Shown piece after piece: positions 21,454 to 32,514 of a DNA stretch of 64,000 nt (its first letter is position 1; the number at the start of each line of letters is the position of its first letter). The notes under the pieces are model-generated. The model was given only the letters and a program-made list of their open reading frames with translations. It had not been told where the DNA came from and did no database searches. The stretch is from Tragulus kanchil (Eukaryota; Chordata; Mammalia; Artiodactyla; Tragulidae): the NCBI GenBank assembly GCA_022376925.1, contig JAIOJX010000032.1, positions 115,049,979-115,113,978 on the forward strand, in the 5' to 3' direction. The translations under genes were made by a program, and so were the position numbers.

Positions 21454-22027
21454 ATTGCAAAGGGAAACGAATTCTACTCTGGGAAGACTATCTAGGGGAC
21501 AGGTTTGGGGGTGGGAGATCAGGAGATAATCAAGTTGGATAAAGAAGTCTGGAATTCAGAGGAGAGGTTCAGGATTGTTGTATCATTTAGTAGTTAGGGG
21601 ACCTTAGATAACTTATGTAACCTCTGTAATCTCAGTTTTCTCATCTGTGAAGTAGAGAATAATAATAGTACTACTGTACCAGGTTGGTGATGATGCTGAA
21701 AACTCATCCTCAGTGCAGTGGTACTGAATCAAGTCTCAGAGACAGTTTTGGGGAAAGGACTAGCTGAAAAGCAATAGCTTTATTGCTTTGCCAGCCAAAG
21801 AGGGACACGGCAGGCTCATGCTTTGAAATATCAGGGAGATTTGGTGAGCTTTATAGCAGTGTTTCAAGGACAGGGTTGCTGATAAGGATCAGGGTAAATG
21901 GGGCCTGTGCTCCTTTAATTTAGCCTTAAATGTTCTCCTGATAATCTTCTTGAGGTTAGTCAAACTATAATCTCCCCTGGAATGAAGAGTGCTAACATCT
22001 TCCACTTGTTGGGGATTTTAGTTCTGT

Positions 22028-22234
22028 GTTGTGCTGTGTTTAGTTGCTTAGTCGTGTCTGACTCTTGGCGACCTCATGGACTGCGGCTTGCCAGGCTCCT
22101 CTGTCCATGGGGATTCTCCAGGCAAGAATACTGGAGTGGGTTCCCATGCTGTCCTCCAGATGGTCTTCCCAACTCAGGAACTGAACCCAGATCTCCCGCA
22201 TTGTAGTTGGATTCTTTTATCATCTGAGCCATCA
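22028..22234 (-). repeat. Bov-tA-type SINE (copy 2)
   Basis: Duplicate of 20909-21115. Its last about 50 bp occur a third time at 23357-23407. Confidence 0.88.
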
Positions 22235-22573
22235 GAAGAGCTCAAAGATATTATGTTTATCCCTTGAGGTAGAACCAGGTCCCTGCCGCAAGGCTGTACT
22301 TTGTTTTTCTCTCTCTCTTTTTTTGATATGAAATAATTTTTTATTGCACAGGGTATTTTTTTTTATTGTGTTTTATTTTGTTTTCTTTTTAAATAATTCT
22401 AAATTCAAGCTTATGTAAGCCTGCCTTTGTCTTGAAAAACAAAATAATAAAGCTTTTATATCATTTGATAACCTGGTCTCATTTTAAGAGAAAGATGGAA
22501 ATATCTTGTAAGACTATAATTTATACCATGAATGTTACAGGTCTGAGTCTGGTGGTACTAAAAGAAGACAACA

Positions 22574-23034
22574 GCATTGTTGACAGAATCATAATTTTCT
22601 GGTGGCATTTGCAAGAAAGAAGCCCTTGCACATTTCTAAACAACTGTAAACTCTGTTAGGAAATTCTGAAATGTTTTATAGGCCCCAAAGGAAATGAGAT
22701 GAGTAAAATGCCTCCAGTTTGAATAAAATACTGGATTTGAGAGTTACTGGAATTTGGATATGTAAAAATAAGGTGTAGGTTGGGTCATGCCCACAATAGT
22801 CTCAAGTTCAAATAAACTACTGTCACAGCACACTTCAAAAGTCACATGCTTTCCCAGGGGCTCTTCCTTGCCTTTAGCAGATGCTGGCAGAAATGATGCT
22901 TAATCGTTTTCCAGTGTTGATGCTTAGCCCCAAAGCCAAAAGATGGGAAAGGAAGAGAGATTAGAGGATGAGGAGGGTACCTGTTCTGTTCTAGACCCCC
23001 ATTTTCCCCATTGTCATTATTATTGCCATTGCTG
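22574..23034. other. Unique DNA in duplication 9
   Basis: No recognised repeat or gene. Copy at about 23747-24207. Confidence 0.5.
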
Positions 23035-23330
23035 CAATTCCTGGGGAACTCTGCCTGGGAACTGTTGAGGCCGGCTGGCAGGGGCAGAGACTATTCACCT
23101 TCCACACAGTTGTTGTGGGGGAGGCGGAGGCTGCTCTACTGAGTGAGGCGACATTGTCGGGCAGCTGAAGAGCTGCAGCCTCAGGAGGATGGGTAGCAAC
23201 ATTGCCCTTTGTTTCTTGACTGTTCCTCCCTTGTCTCTGCGTCCCTTCTCTTCCCAGATTAGCAACTGTTCAAAAGGCTTCTGTGCACAGGGTCCTGCTG
23301 AGTTTTACGAGGATGATTACAATGCAAGGT
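23035..23330 (+). other. GC-richer exon-like segment (copy 1)
   Basis: Same as 24210-24502; see that entry. Here the sequence breaks at the duplication joint just after 'caatgcaagg'. Confidence 0.3.
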
Positions 23331-24209
23331 ATTATGTTTATCCCTCAGAGGTTTAAGAACTGAACCCAGATCTCCCGCATTGTAGTTGGATTCTTTTATC
23401 ATCTGAGCCATCAGAAGAGCTCAAAGATATTATGTTTATCCCTTGAGGTAGAACCAGGTCCCTGCCGCAAGGCTGTACTTTTTCTCTCTCTTTTTTTGAT
23501 ATGAAATAATTTTTTATTGCACAGGGTATTTTTTTTTATTGTGTTTTATTTTGTTTTCTTTTTAAATAATTCTAAATTCAAGCTTATGTAAGCCTGCCTT
23601 TGTCTTGAAAAACAAAATAATAAAGCTTTTATATCATTTGATAACCTGGTCTCATTTTAAGAGAAAGATGGAAATATCTTGTAAGACTATAATTTATACC
23701 ATGAATGTTACAGGTCTGAGTCTGGTGGTACTAAAAGAAGACAACAGCATTGTTGACAGAATCATAATTTTCTGGTGGCATTTGCAAGAAAGAAGCCCTT
23801 GCACATTTCTAAACAACTGTAAACTCTGTTAGGAAATTCTGAAATGTTTTATAGGCCCCAAAGGAAATGAGATGAGTAAAATGCCTCCAGTTTGAATAAA
23901 ATACTGGATTTGAGAGTTACTGGAATTTGGATATGTAAAAATAAGGTGTAGGTTGGGTCATGCCCACAATAGTCTCAAGTTCAAATAAACTACTGTCACA
24001 GCACACTTCAAAAGTCACATGCTTTCCCAGGGGCTCTTCCTTGCCTTTAGCAGATGCTGGCAGAAATGATGCTTAATCGTTTTCCAGTGTTGATGCTTAG
24101 CCCCAAAGCCAAAAGATGGGAAAGGAAGAGAGATTAGAGGATGAGGAGGGTACCTGTTCTGTTCTAGACCCCCATTTTCCCCATTGTCATTATTATTGCC
24201 ATTGCTGCA

Positions 24210-24502
24210 ATTCCTGGGGAACTCTGCCTGGGAACTGTTGAGGCCGGCTGGCAGGGGCAGAGACTATTCACCTTCCACACAGTTGTTGTGGGGGAGGCGG
24301 AGGCTGCTCTACTGAGTGAGGCGACATTGTCGGGCAGCTGAAGAGCTGCAGCCTCAGGAGGATGGGTAGCAACATTGCCCTTTGTTTCTTGACTGTTCCT
24401 CCCTTGTCTCTGCGTCCCTTCTCTTCCCAGATTAGCAACTGTTCAAAAGGCTTCTGTGCACAGGGTCCTGCTGAGTTTTACGAGGATGATTACAATGCAA
24501 GG
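24210..24502 (+). other. GC-richer exon-like segment with good acceptor (unconfirmed)
   Basis: The stretch stands out from the AT-rich surroundings. A strong pyrimidine tract ending 'cttctcttcccag' (ending 24430) could be a 3' splice site. It is followed by about 70 bp open in the frame ISNCSKGFCAQGPAEFYEDD, ending near 'aatgcaagg'. Before the SINE at 24511 inserted, the sequence would have read 'caag/gtatac', a passable 5' splice site. I do not recognise the peptide, and it is not part of the TESK2 kinase domain. It may be an alternative exon, a conserved non-coding element, or chance. Confidence 0.3.
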
Positions 24503-24510
24503 CATACATC

Positions 24511-24816
24511 ATTTTTTTGTGGGGGGGGTCGCGGGTTGGGGAGGGAGGCTGCCGAGCAGGCCACTTCTTTTGGTCTTTCATTTATCTATTTTCATCCATC
24601 TTTGTTCTTTGACCTGTGTGGGCCTCCCATTGCAGTGACCTCTGTTGTTGCAGAGCACCGGCTCTGGGCGCGTGCACTCCAGAGCTCCGGCTCAGTAATT
24701 GGACACATCCGTCCAGCCGCTCCGTGGCACATGGGATTCTCCCAGGCCAGGGATCGAACTGGCGCCCCTTGCACTGCAAGGCAGTGTCCTTACCCACTGG
24801 ACCACCAGGGAAGCCC
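24511..24816 (-). repeat. GGACACC tRNA-Glu SINE
   Basis: Near-consensus. TSD 'aaggcatacatc' at 24499-24510 and 'aaggtatacatc' at 24817-24828 (one mismatch). Confidence 0.94.
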
Positions 24817-24959
24817 AAGGTATACATCTTAACTATTATTTTTACTATTGTTGCTACTATTATAATGATCTGAAGTATTATATATTGAGGCTGTATAGCA
24901 TAAAGTTCGAGTTAAGGATTCAAACAGCAATAAGCAGGTTAACATGGTAAACAAAGAGA

Positions 24960-25185
24960 AAAAAAATTAAGGGTCCACTCCTGACTACTGTTTTGTTAGT
25001 TATGTGGCCTGGGGAAGCCACTTAATTGGTCGTCTTGTCTGTAAAATAAAGAAAGTAATAGTACCTATCACATAATGTCTTCATAAAGATTAAATGAGGT
25101 TAATTCTTGCAAAGTATTTAGAATAGTGTCAGACACATTACAAATACTCAATAAGTGTTATCTACTATTACCATTATTTGTCTGT
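24960..25185 (+). repeat. MIR
   Basis: 'actcctgactactg', 'aagccacttaattgg', 'aagattaaatgaggttaatt', 'caaatactcaataagtgtta' follow MIR order from core to 3' end. Confidence 0.8.
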
Positions 25186-25297
25186 GAACTCCTTAAAAGG
25201 GAATTTATTCGTGTTTATTTCTGTGACTCCAACTTGATCCTTATTACCTGGCAATGTGCTTATATAAATATGACAAGCAGTTATTAAAAATTAAATA
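25186..25297. other. Unique DNA
   Basis: Nothing recognised. Ends in the target word aaaattaaata (25287-25297). Confidence 0.5.
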
Positions 25298-25516
25298 GGG
25301 GCTTCCCTGGTGGTCCAATGGGTAAGGACACTGCCTTGCAGTGCAAGGGACGCGGTTTGATCCCTGGCCTGGGAAGATCCCACATGCCGTGGAGTGGCTG
25401 GACCGATGTGTCCAGTTACCCAGCCGGAGCTCTGGAGCTCACACGCCCAGAGCCGGTGCTCTGCGACAACAGAGGCCACCGCCCCCCACTCTCCCTAACC
25501 CGCCCTCCCCCCCCAA
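25298..25516 (+). repeat. GGACACC SINE 'A' of chimera set 1
   Basis: Head 'taaggacactgccttgcag', body to 'agaggccaccgcc', then an internal deletion and a C-rich tail. Left TSD aaaattaaata (25287-25297); right about 'acattaaata'. Confidence 0.9.
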
Positions 25517-25828
25517 CATTAAATAATCTGTTTATTTGGAGAGTACAAACCTTGCACATAGTATTTTCTTGATACATGCTTGTTGGATTGAACTGGGGAA
25601 GAAATAAATCATGGGGAGAGTGTCGTTTCAAAAGTATGTTCACATAAATTGAAGTTTGTGTTTATATTTTGCTATTTTGGCATGAATCTATGAGTAACTG
25701 TAGACATAAAGGATAAATTTGGAAAGGATGAAGTTTTTTTCAGTACTTGGGGAGACAATCTGTATACTTAGGTTTGTGGATTTTAGTTTTCTTCTAAACT
25801 TCTGGATTTAAAAGCAAAAAGCATGTTG

Positions 25829-26046
25829 AGGGGCTTCCCTGGTGGTCCAGTGGGTAAAGAGTCCTCCTTGCAGTGAAAGGGGCATGGGTTCGATCCCTGG
25901 CCTGGGAAGATCCCACATGCCGTGGAGTGGCTGGACCGATGTGTCCAGTTACCCAGCCGGAGCTCTGAGCTCACACGCCCAGAGCCGGTGCTCTGCGACA
26001 ACAGAGGCCACCGCCCCCAGTCTCCCTAACCCGCCCTCCCCCCCCA
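25829..26046 (+). repeat. Chimeric SINE (B head, A body)
   Basis: Head 'taaagagtcctccttgcag' as in SINE B; body 'gtggctggaccgatgtgtcc' and C-rich tail as in SINE A. Left flank aaaaagcatgttg is B's TSD; right flank aaaattaaata is A's TSD. It therefore has no matching TSD of its own. Confidence 0.9.
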
Positions 26047-26359
26047 AAATTAAATAATCTGTTTATTTGGAGAGTACAAACCTTGCACATAGTATTTTCT
26101 TGATACATGCTTGTTGGATTGAACTGGGGAAGAAATAAATCATGGGGAGAGTGTCGTTTCAAAAGTATGTTCACATAAATTGAAGTTTGTGTTTATATTT
26201 TGCTATTTTGGCATGAATCTATGAGTAACTGTAGACATAAAGGATAAATTTGGAAAGGATGAAGTTTTTTTCAGTACTTGGGGAGACAATCTGTATACTT
26301 AGGTTTGTGGATTTTAGTTTTCTTCTAAACTTCTGGATTTAAAAGCAAAAAGCATGTTG

Positions 26360-26618
26360 AGGGGCTTCCCTGGTGGTCCAGTGGGTAAAGAGTCCTCCTT
26401 GCAGTGAAAGGGGCATGGGTTCGATCCCTGGCCCAGGAAGATTCCATGTGCCCTGGAGTGGCTGAACCAGTGCATCCAATTAAGAGCCAGCGCTCTGGAG
26501 CACATGTGCCTAGAGCCAGTGGTCTGCAATGGGAGAGGCCACTGCAGTGGGTGGCCTGTGCAGGCCAAAGAATAAAGATGGGTGAAAAATAAACATCAAT
26601 AAAAATGGGCCCGAAAAT
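26360..26618 (+). repeat. 'gagtcctcc' SINE 'B', full length
   Basis: Perfect 13-bp TSD aaaaagcatgttg at 26347-26359 and 26619-26631. Older subtype lacking the 'ccgatgtgtcc' body. Confidence 0.92.
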
Positions 26619-26631
26619 AAAAAGCATGTTG

Positions 26632-27895
26632 GGAACATTTTAAAGTCACTGGACATATATTGTATTAGTAGCTCTGCCTTTGTCAGGAGACTTGGTATTT
26701 TGCTGCTTGCATGGCTGTTTTGAGCCACGTGGTTTAATGTGGTATAAAATTTTCTATGAAATGAATAAAATACAGAATGAATTCATTCTTAGTCTCATTT
26801 TACTTTCAGTTGTTGTTCAAGGTAGAGGATAGAGGATCTTTCTCAGAAATCTAGGATGTTTTTATATTTATTAAGCTGACATAATATTTATAAGCAAGCA
26901 GATCTAATTTTAACTGTTTAGATGTTTGTATTTTACTTTTCCACAGAGAAAAAGTAAAAACTTGAGCATGAACTTGATTGATTCTTTTGTTATTATATGT
27001 AGTGCCATTGACATGATCTAGCAATGGCTGAGGAGTATTCACCCTGCCTTTAGCGATCTTGAAACTGAACTATAAAAACCATGAACAGAAAAGAGAAAGC
27101 CCGACTGAACCAGCTCTGCTCAGTGTCACCTGATGTTAGGCTCTGGTGGTTAATGTCAGTTCAGTTGAGTTTTTCTTATGAGTTTTCATATCTAGGACCC
27201 AGCACAACCAGTTTTCCATGAAGTAATACCTCTAAAAACTCCAGCAAGTCTTACCCAAGGATATTACTCCTTTTTTATGGGTTTAAATTCACAGCTCTTT
27301 TGGGACTTGAGATCTGAGCCATTTCCCTCTCGTCTCCTTTTTGGTTATTGGTAATTTTTTCTAGTCCAAAAGAGTGTCGGTAACTTTTCTTTATTTGGGA
27401 GTAAAATGCAAAGCAGTTCATTTTAGTGCCGCACGTTACAGCTTAGTGGAATCTGGTGGAATATGTTGCAGGGCCTTGCTTTCCAAAATTATGTGAGGAA
27501 GTAAGATAAAAATATATCCAAACTTCTGGAGAAACTTTTTTTTTTATAAAAAGAAAAGTAAAACAGTCTTAAGTAGGTTTCAGATGTAGACCTTTTATAA
27601 AGGATATTATTATAAAAATCATGCCTACATTCTAATATTTTACTATAGGTTTATTTCAGGCCTCTTAATTGTTTTTACCAAGCTTTGGAGTTAGACATTT
27701 TTTTCTGGAAAGGCCAGTACAGGTCAGAAAAACTCCTATAATATGAATGCTGTTTTTATTGCTAAAAGTTGGCAGTAGAAAGGCTTGTAAAGCAAACAAG
27801 TCACATTTCATTGGTTTGCAGACAGATAGTTCTTTTTTTTTATGAATCAAATTATTCTTGAACCACTGGCCCTTTTCTTCCATACTGATTATCAC
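26632..27895. other. Unique intronic-type DNA
   Basis: About 1.3 kb AT-rich, no clear repeat or gene. Confidence 0.5.
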
Positions 27896-28080
27896 AGAAC
27901 AAAACAGGCTTTGGAGGCAGATGGATCCAGATTCTAGTACCTTCTCTAATCGTTGTCAAGTCACTTAAATACTCTGAACCTTGTTTTCCTAGATGATAAA
28001 ATAGGGATAACTTCATATCAGGTATTACCTGTAAAACACTGAGCACAGTTTCCATGTACATTGTAGGTGAGCAGTATGCA
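27896..28080 (+). repeat. MIR
   Basis: 'tttggaggcagatggatcc', 'gtcaagtcacttaaatactc', 'gataaaatagggataacttc', 'gtaaaacactgagcacagtt'. Confidence 0.72.
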
Positions 28081-28150
28081 GTAGTTTTCTGAACAGTTTT
28101 GATACAATGGCCACAAACCTCTCCCTAGGTCTTGTTATGCAGTACCTAGG

Positions 28151-28345
28151 ATGGGGCGTCACATTACTCTCCTGGATCTTGTGCATTTGGTGGCAGATGA
28201 GGAAGAAAGTATAAAGGACAATGGTGAGGTTTTAAATGATACAATCACTTCTACTTTTATTTCACTGGCCAGAACCCAGTGTTATGATCTTAACCAACTG
28301 GGAAATGTAGCCAACTTAAGGAGGGAAAGGGAAGTTAACAAGTAG
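28151..28345 (+). other. Unassigned 64-codon open frame
   Basis: Opens MGRHITLLDLVHLVADEEES and contains a run of acidic residues. No family recognised. Its 3' third (from 28279) recurs at 29369 on, but the start does not. No splice sites evident. Probably not a gene. Confidence 0.12.
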
Positions 28346-28830
28346 CCATTTTCTTCCTTACATAGCAGCCGTGCCCTTAAGAATCCTCTAACTGAGTGGA
28401 AAAGGTGGACATAGCTAAAACATGTAGAAGGCAAGCCTGATAAGTATTAAAACAGAAGTTTAAATGGAGTGATTTGAGTGTATAGGGAAAAGAAAGATTA
28501 ATTTTAACTGGAAAGATAGACTCATTCTAGCAACAAAGTAGAAGTGGGAGAATTCAGGACCTATGTAGGAGAAGCAGGTTATTTAACAACAGTAAAACAT
28601 AGAGAATGCAGGTGGATTTAATAGGTAGAATAAAAGACTTAGGTCAGATCATTCAGACTCTTGAACAGTATGCTACAGAGTTTGAACTTTTGCAATGAAC
28701 CCCGAGCTGCCACAAAAATTTGTAGAGTCACCAACAGCTGCTTAAGTGAACAGTTTGTGTCTTACTCATTTTTGTATCCTCTTTATACAGAGAGGTAATA
28801 TAACATCACGGTTAAGAGCATAGACTTTGG

Positions 28831-28952
28831 CAATTCTCTGGTGGTCCAGTGGTTAGGATTCCACGCTTGCACTTCAGGGACCCTGGGTTTGATCACAAGT
28901 TGGGGAACTAAGATCCCTCAGGCCATGTGTCACACAGAAAAAAAGAAAAAAT
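28831..28952 (+). repeat. CHR-1-type SINE inside MIR (copy 1)
   Basis: 'caattctctggtggtccagt', 'ggttaggattccacgcttgc', 'gaactaagatccctcaggcc'. TSD 'agcatagactttgg' (28817-28830) and 'agcacagactttgg' (28953-28966), 13 of 14 identical. Confidence 0.92.
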
Positions 28953-29240
28953 AGCACAGACTTTGGAACCCTCTGTTTAGGTTTGACTCCTGACTCTGGC
29001 ACTTACTAGCTGTATGACTTTGGACATGTTACTTAATTTCTCTGAGCCTCAGTTTCTTCATTAATATGATTAGGTTAATAAAAGTATTACTTCATTAAGT
29101 TATTAGGAAGATTAAATGACTATAACATAGTGCTTAGAACAGTGCCTAGATGGTAAGCACTCTTTGAGTTAGTTGTTACCATAATTATTATGACCATTAC
29201 CTCTCAGTGCCTGGCACATAGTTGGCACTCAGTCATTTTT
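28953..29240 (+). repeat. MIR split by CHR-1 SINE (copy 1)
   Basis: 'tgactctggcacttactagc', 'tctctgagcctcagtttc', 'gaagattaaatgactataac', 'agtgcctggcacatagttgg'. Well preserved. Its first bases lie before 28831. Confidence 0.88.
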
Positions 29241-29917
29241 GAGTGGTCACAGTTGTGCTTTCAATTACTCAGCGAGTGTTTATATACTGTCATATGCCAG
29301 GTAGAAGAATGCTGTTAAGAAGCTTATGGTCTACTAAGGAAATAGGAGGCATAGTATAAAACAGTTGAGTGTTATTCTTAACCAACTGGGAAATGTAGCC
29401 AACTTAAGGAGGAAAGGGAAGTTAACAAGTAGCCATTTTCTTCCTTACATAGCAGCCGTGCCCTTAAGAATCCTCTAACTGAGTGGAAAAGGTGGACATA
29501 GCTAAAACATGTAGAAGGCAAGCCTGATAAGTATTAAAACAGAAGTTTAAATGGAGTGATTTGAGTGTATAGGGAAAAGAAAGATTAATTTTAACTGGAA
29601 AGATAGACTCATTCTAGCAACAAAGTAGAAGTGGGAGAATTCAGGACCTATGTAGGAGAAGCAGGTTATTTAACAACAGTAAAACATAGAGAATGCAGGT
29701 GGATTTAATAGGTAGAATAAAAGACTTAGGTCAGATCATTCAGACTCTTGAACAGTATGCTACAGAGTTTGAACTTTTGCAATGAACCCCGAGCTGCCAC
29801 AAAAATTTGTAGAGTCACCAACAGCTGCTTAAGTGAACAGTTTGTGTCTTACTCATTTTTGTATCCTCTTTATACAGAGAGGTAATATAACATCACGGTT
29901 AAGAGCATAGACTTTGG

Positions 29918-30039
29918 CAATTCTCTGGTGGTCCAGTGGTTAGGATTCCACGCTTGCACTTCAGGGACCCTGGGTTTGATCACAAGTTGGGGAACTAAGA
30001 TCCCTCAGGCCATGTGTCACACAGAAAAAAAGAAAAAAT
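29918..30039 (+). repeat. CHR-1-type SINE inside MIR (copy 2)
   Basis: Duplicate of 28831-28952. Confidence 0.9.
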
Positions 30040-30327
30040 AGCACAGACTTTGGAACCCTCTGTTTAGGTTTGACTCCTGACTCTGGCACTTACTAGCTGT
30101 ATGACTTTGGACATGTTACTTAATTTCTCTGAGCCTCAGTTTCTTCATTAATATGATTAGGTTAATAAAAGTATTACTTCATTAAGTTATTAGGAAGATT
30201 AAATGACTATAACATAGTGCTTAGAACAGTGCCTAGATGGTAAGCACTCTTTGAGTTAGTTGTTACCATAATTATTATGACCATTACCTCTCAGTGCCTG
30301 GCACATAGTTGGCACTCAGTCATTTTT
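30040..30327 (+). repeat. MIR (copy 2)
   Basis: Duplicate of 28953-29240; a third, partial copy starts at 31227. Confidence 0.86.
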
Positions 30328-30359
30328 GAGTGGTCACAGTTGTGCTTTCAATTACTCAG

Positions 30360-30660
30360 CGAGTGTTTATATACTGTCATATGCCAGGTAGAAGAATGCT
30401 GTTAAGAAGCTTATGGTCTACTAAGGGAAATAGGAGGCATAGTATAAAACAGTTGAAGGTAGAAAATGATAATGCTGTGGCAGTGTGCAGTAGATGGAGT
30501 GCCTTGGTAATTCAGAAGCATGCTAGTTCAGAAGTACTTCTATTTAGAGGGAGCAACGTTTTGTGGGAAAGAAAGTATTTGAAGTGGGCTTTGAGGTAGA
30601 ATATAACTCTGTGGAAATGAGGAGAGGGATATTCTAGACACTGGAAACAATCTGAGGAAA
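30360..30660 (+). repeat. Ancient mammalian repeat (same unnamed family as 54890)
   Basis: 'gaagcttatggtctactaag', 'gtgggctttgaggtagaa', 'gatattctagacactgga'. Copy at 31504-31804. The 89-codon frames at 30330 and 31474 lie in it and are non-coding. Confidence 0.45.
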
Positions 30661-31226
30661 AAAAGCCAAGGTATGGAAAAACATAGTTATGACCCTTTAT
30701 GGGGAGTGGTAACTCAAGCTACAAGAAAGACAGGCAAAGTAAGTCCAGTTGAACTCTGGTTTACCAGTAGTATCAGAGTTGGGAGTTTCCTGTTTTAATC
30801 TTACTAACTTTAGAGTAGTGGTTTGGCTAGCTGTTTTTGGTCTAGACTGTGCCTTGCTACTCAACTTATGCTCCATAGACTAGGCAGCATTAGCATTACC
30901 TGGGAGCTTTTTAAAAATTCAGCATTTCAGATCCCTCCTGACCTATAGAATCAAAGTCTACAGTTTACATGACTTCTAGAAGATCTGTTTCCACATTAAA
31001 ATTTAGGAAGCACTGTCTAAAAAACAAAAACAATGTGAATGTGTGTGTAATATGAAGTTAAAAATAACAGAGTTGAGTAATCACTTACTCTCAAGCAGAT
31101 TCATTAAGAACATGCTCCCTTCCTGCACTAAGTAATTTTAGCTCGCATAATTTTGGGTGGCAGTAGTGGAGAATAAGTATCACTCGTAATTTTTTTAAGA
31201 TACTGTCTCAAAATACCAAAAAGTAG
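30661..31226. other. Unique DNA in duplication 12
   Basis: No feature recognised. Copy at 31805-32363. Confidence 0.5.
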
Positions 31227-32363
31227 TCCTGACTCTGGCACTTACTAGCTGTATGACTTGGACATGTTCTACTCGAGCCTCAGTTTCTTCATTAATATGA
31301 TTAGGTTAATAAAAGTATTACTTCATTAAGTTATTAGGAAGATTAAATGACTATAACATAGTGCTTAGAACAGTGCCTAGATGGTAAGCACTCTTTGAGT
31401 TAGTTGTTACCATAATTATTATGACCATTACCTCTCAGTGCCTGGCACATAGTTGGCACTCAGTCATTTTTGAGTGGTCACAGTTGTGCTTTCAATTACT
31501 CAGCGAGTGTTTATATACTGTCATATGCCAGGTAGAAGAATGCTGTTAAGAAGCTTATGGTCTACTAAGGGAAATAGGAGGCATAGTATAAAACAGTTGA
31601 AGGTAGAAAATGATAATGCTGTGGCAGTGTGCAGTAGATGGAGTGCCTTGGTAATTCAGAAGCATGCTAGTTCAGAAGTACTTCTATTTAGAGGGAGCAA
31701 CGTTTTGTGGGAAAGAAAGTATTTGAAGTGGGCTTTGAGGTAGAATATAACTCTGTGGAAATGAGGAGAGGGATATTCTAGACACTGGAAACAATCTGAG
31801 GAAAAAAAGCCAAGGTATGGAAAAACATAGTTATGACCCTTTATGGGGAGTGGTAACTCAAGCTACAAGAAAGACAGGCAAAGTAAGTCCAGTTGAACTC
31901 TGGTTTACCAGTAGTATCAGAGTTGGGAGTTTCCTGTTTTAATCTTACTAACTTTAGAGTAGTGGTTTGGCTAGCTGTTTTTGGTCTAGACTGTGCCTTG
32001 CTACTCAACTTATGCTCCATAGACTAGGCAGCATTAGCATTACCTGGGAGCTTTTTAAAAATTCAGCATTTCAGATCCCTCCTGACCTATAGAATCAAAG
32101 TCTACAGTTTACATGACTTCTAGAAGATCTGTTTCCACATTAAAATTTAGGAAGCACTGTCTAAAAAACAAAAACAATGTGAATGTGTGTGTAATATGAA
32201 GTTAAAAATAACAGAGTTGAGTAATCACTTACTCTCAAGCAGATTCATTAAGAACATGCTCCCTTCCTGCACTAAGTAATTTTAGCTCGCATAATTTTGG
32301 GTGGCAGTAGTGGAGAATAAGTATCACTCGTAATTTTTTTAAGATACTGTCTCATACCAAAAA

Positions 32364-32514
32364 AGAGTTTAGGCTTCAGCCACAGTTTAGATTTTGATTA
32401 AAGTAGCAATAAAAATTTCAGTGAAAACCTACTGTTGATATTAAATGCTTTTCTAGGCATAAATCACTTCCCTGTTAAGGATGAGTAATATTTCCCTTTT
32501 AAAGTGTATGCTTC
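32364..32514. other. Unique DNA
   Basis: Nothing recognised. Confidence 0.5.

Larger units (their letters stand above)
20355..22573. repeat. Tandem duplication 8 (unit 1119 bp)
   Basis: Positions 20355-21453 recur at 21475-22573; 21454-21474 is a garbled rendering of the true continuation. Left edge differs by one G ('ctctgggga' versus 'ctctggga'). Confidence 0.93.
22178..24502. repeat. Tandem duplication 9 (unit 1173-1179 bp)
   Basis: Positions 22178-23330 recur at 23357-24502. A 6-bp loss in a CT-rich run changes the offset from 1179 to 1173. The 27-bp joint is garbled and contains 'attatgtttatccct' borrowed from nearby. Confidence 0.93.
25298..26420. repeat. Tandem duplication 10 (unit 531 bp) with chimeric SINE
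   Basis: The order is SINE A (25298), about 310 bp unique, chimeric SINE B/A (25829), the same unique DNA again, then SINE B (26360). The offset of the unique part is 531. Both breakpoints lie in the shared SINE head near 'cgatccctggcctggg'. The structure is what unequal crossing-over between SINE A and SINE B gives, but a repeat-induced mis-join would look the same. Confidence 0.9.
28279..30456. repeat. Tandem duplication 11 (unit 1087-1088 bp)
   Basis: Positions 28279-29367 recur at 29368-30456. Joint: 'acagttgagtgttattctta' versus original 'cagtgttatgatctta'. Single-base indels in G-runs ('aggagggaaa' versus 'aggaggaaa'). Confidence 0.94.
30075..32363. repeat. Tandem duplication 12 (unit 1144-1152 bp)
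   Basis: Positions 30075-31226 recur at 31227-32363. Copy 2 starts with an 8-base net loss around 'acatgttctactcgagcc' (original 'acatgttacttaatttctct'), i.e. damage within the first 60 bp of the copy. Confidence 0.93.

Noticed and set aside
28151..28345. 64-codon frame MGRHITLLDLV as a retrogene fragment
   Set aside because: No protein family recognised and no poly-A or TSD. It also overlaps a duplication edge. Kept only as an unassigned frame.
30330..30599. 89-codon frame conserved at 31474-31743
   Set aside because: The conservation is only tandem duplication of the same DNA. The frame lies in an ancient repeat and the copies give no independent evidence of selection.
31260..31285. 'ctcgag' words at 31272 and at 5986, suggesting vector or linker sequence
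   Set aside because: Isolated hexamers at duplication edges with no further vector sequence. They fit local consensus errors.
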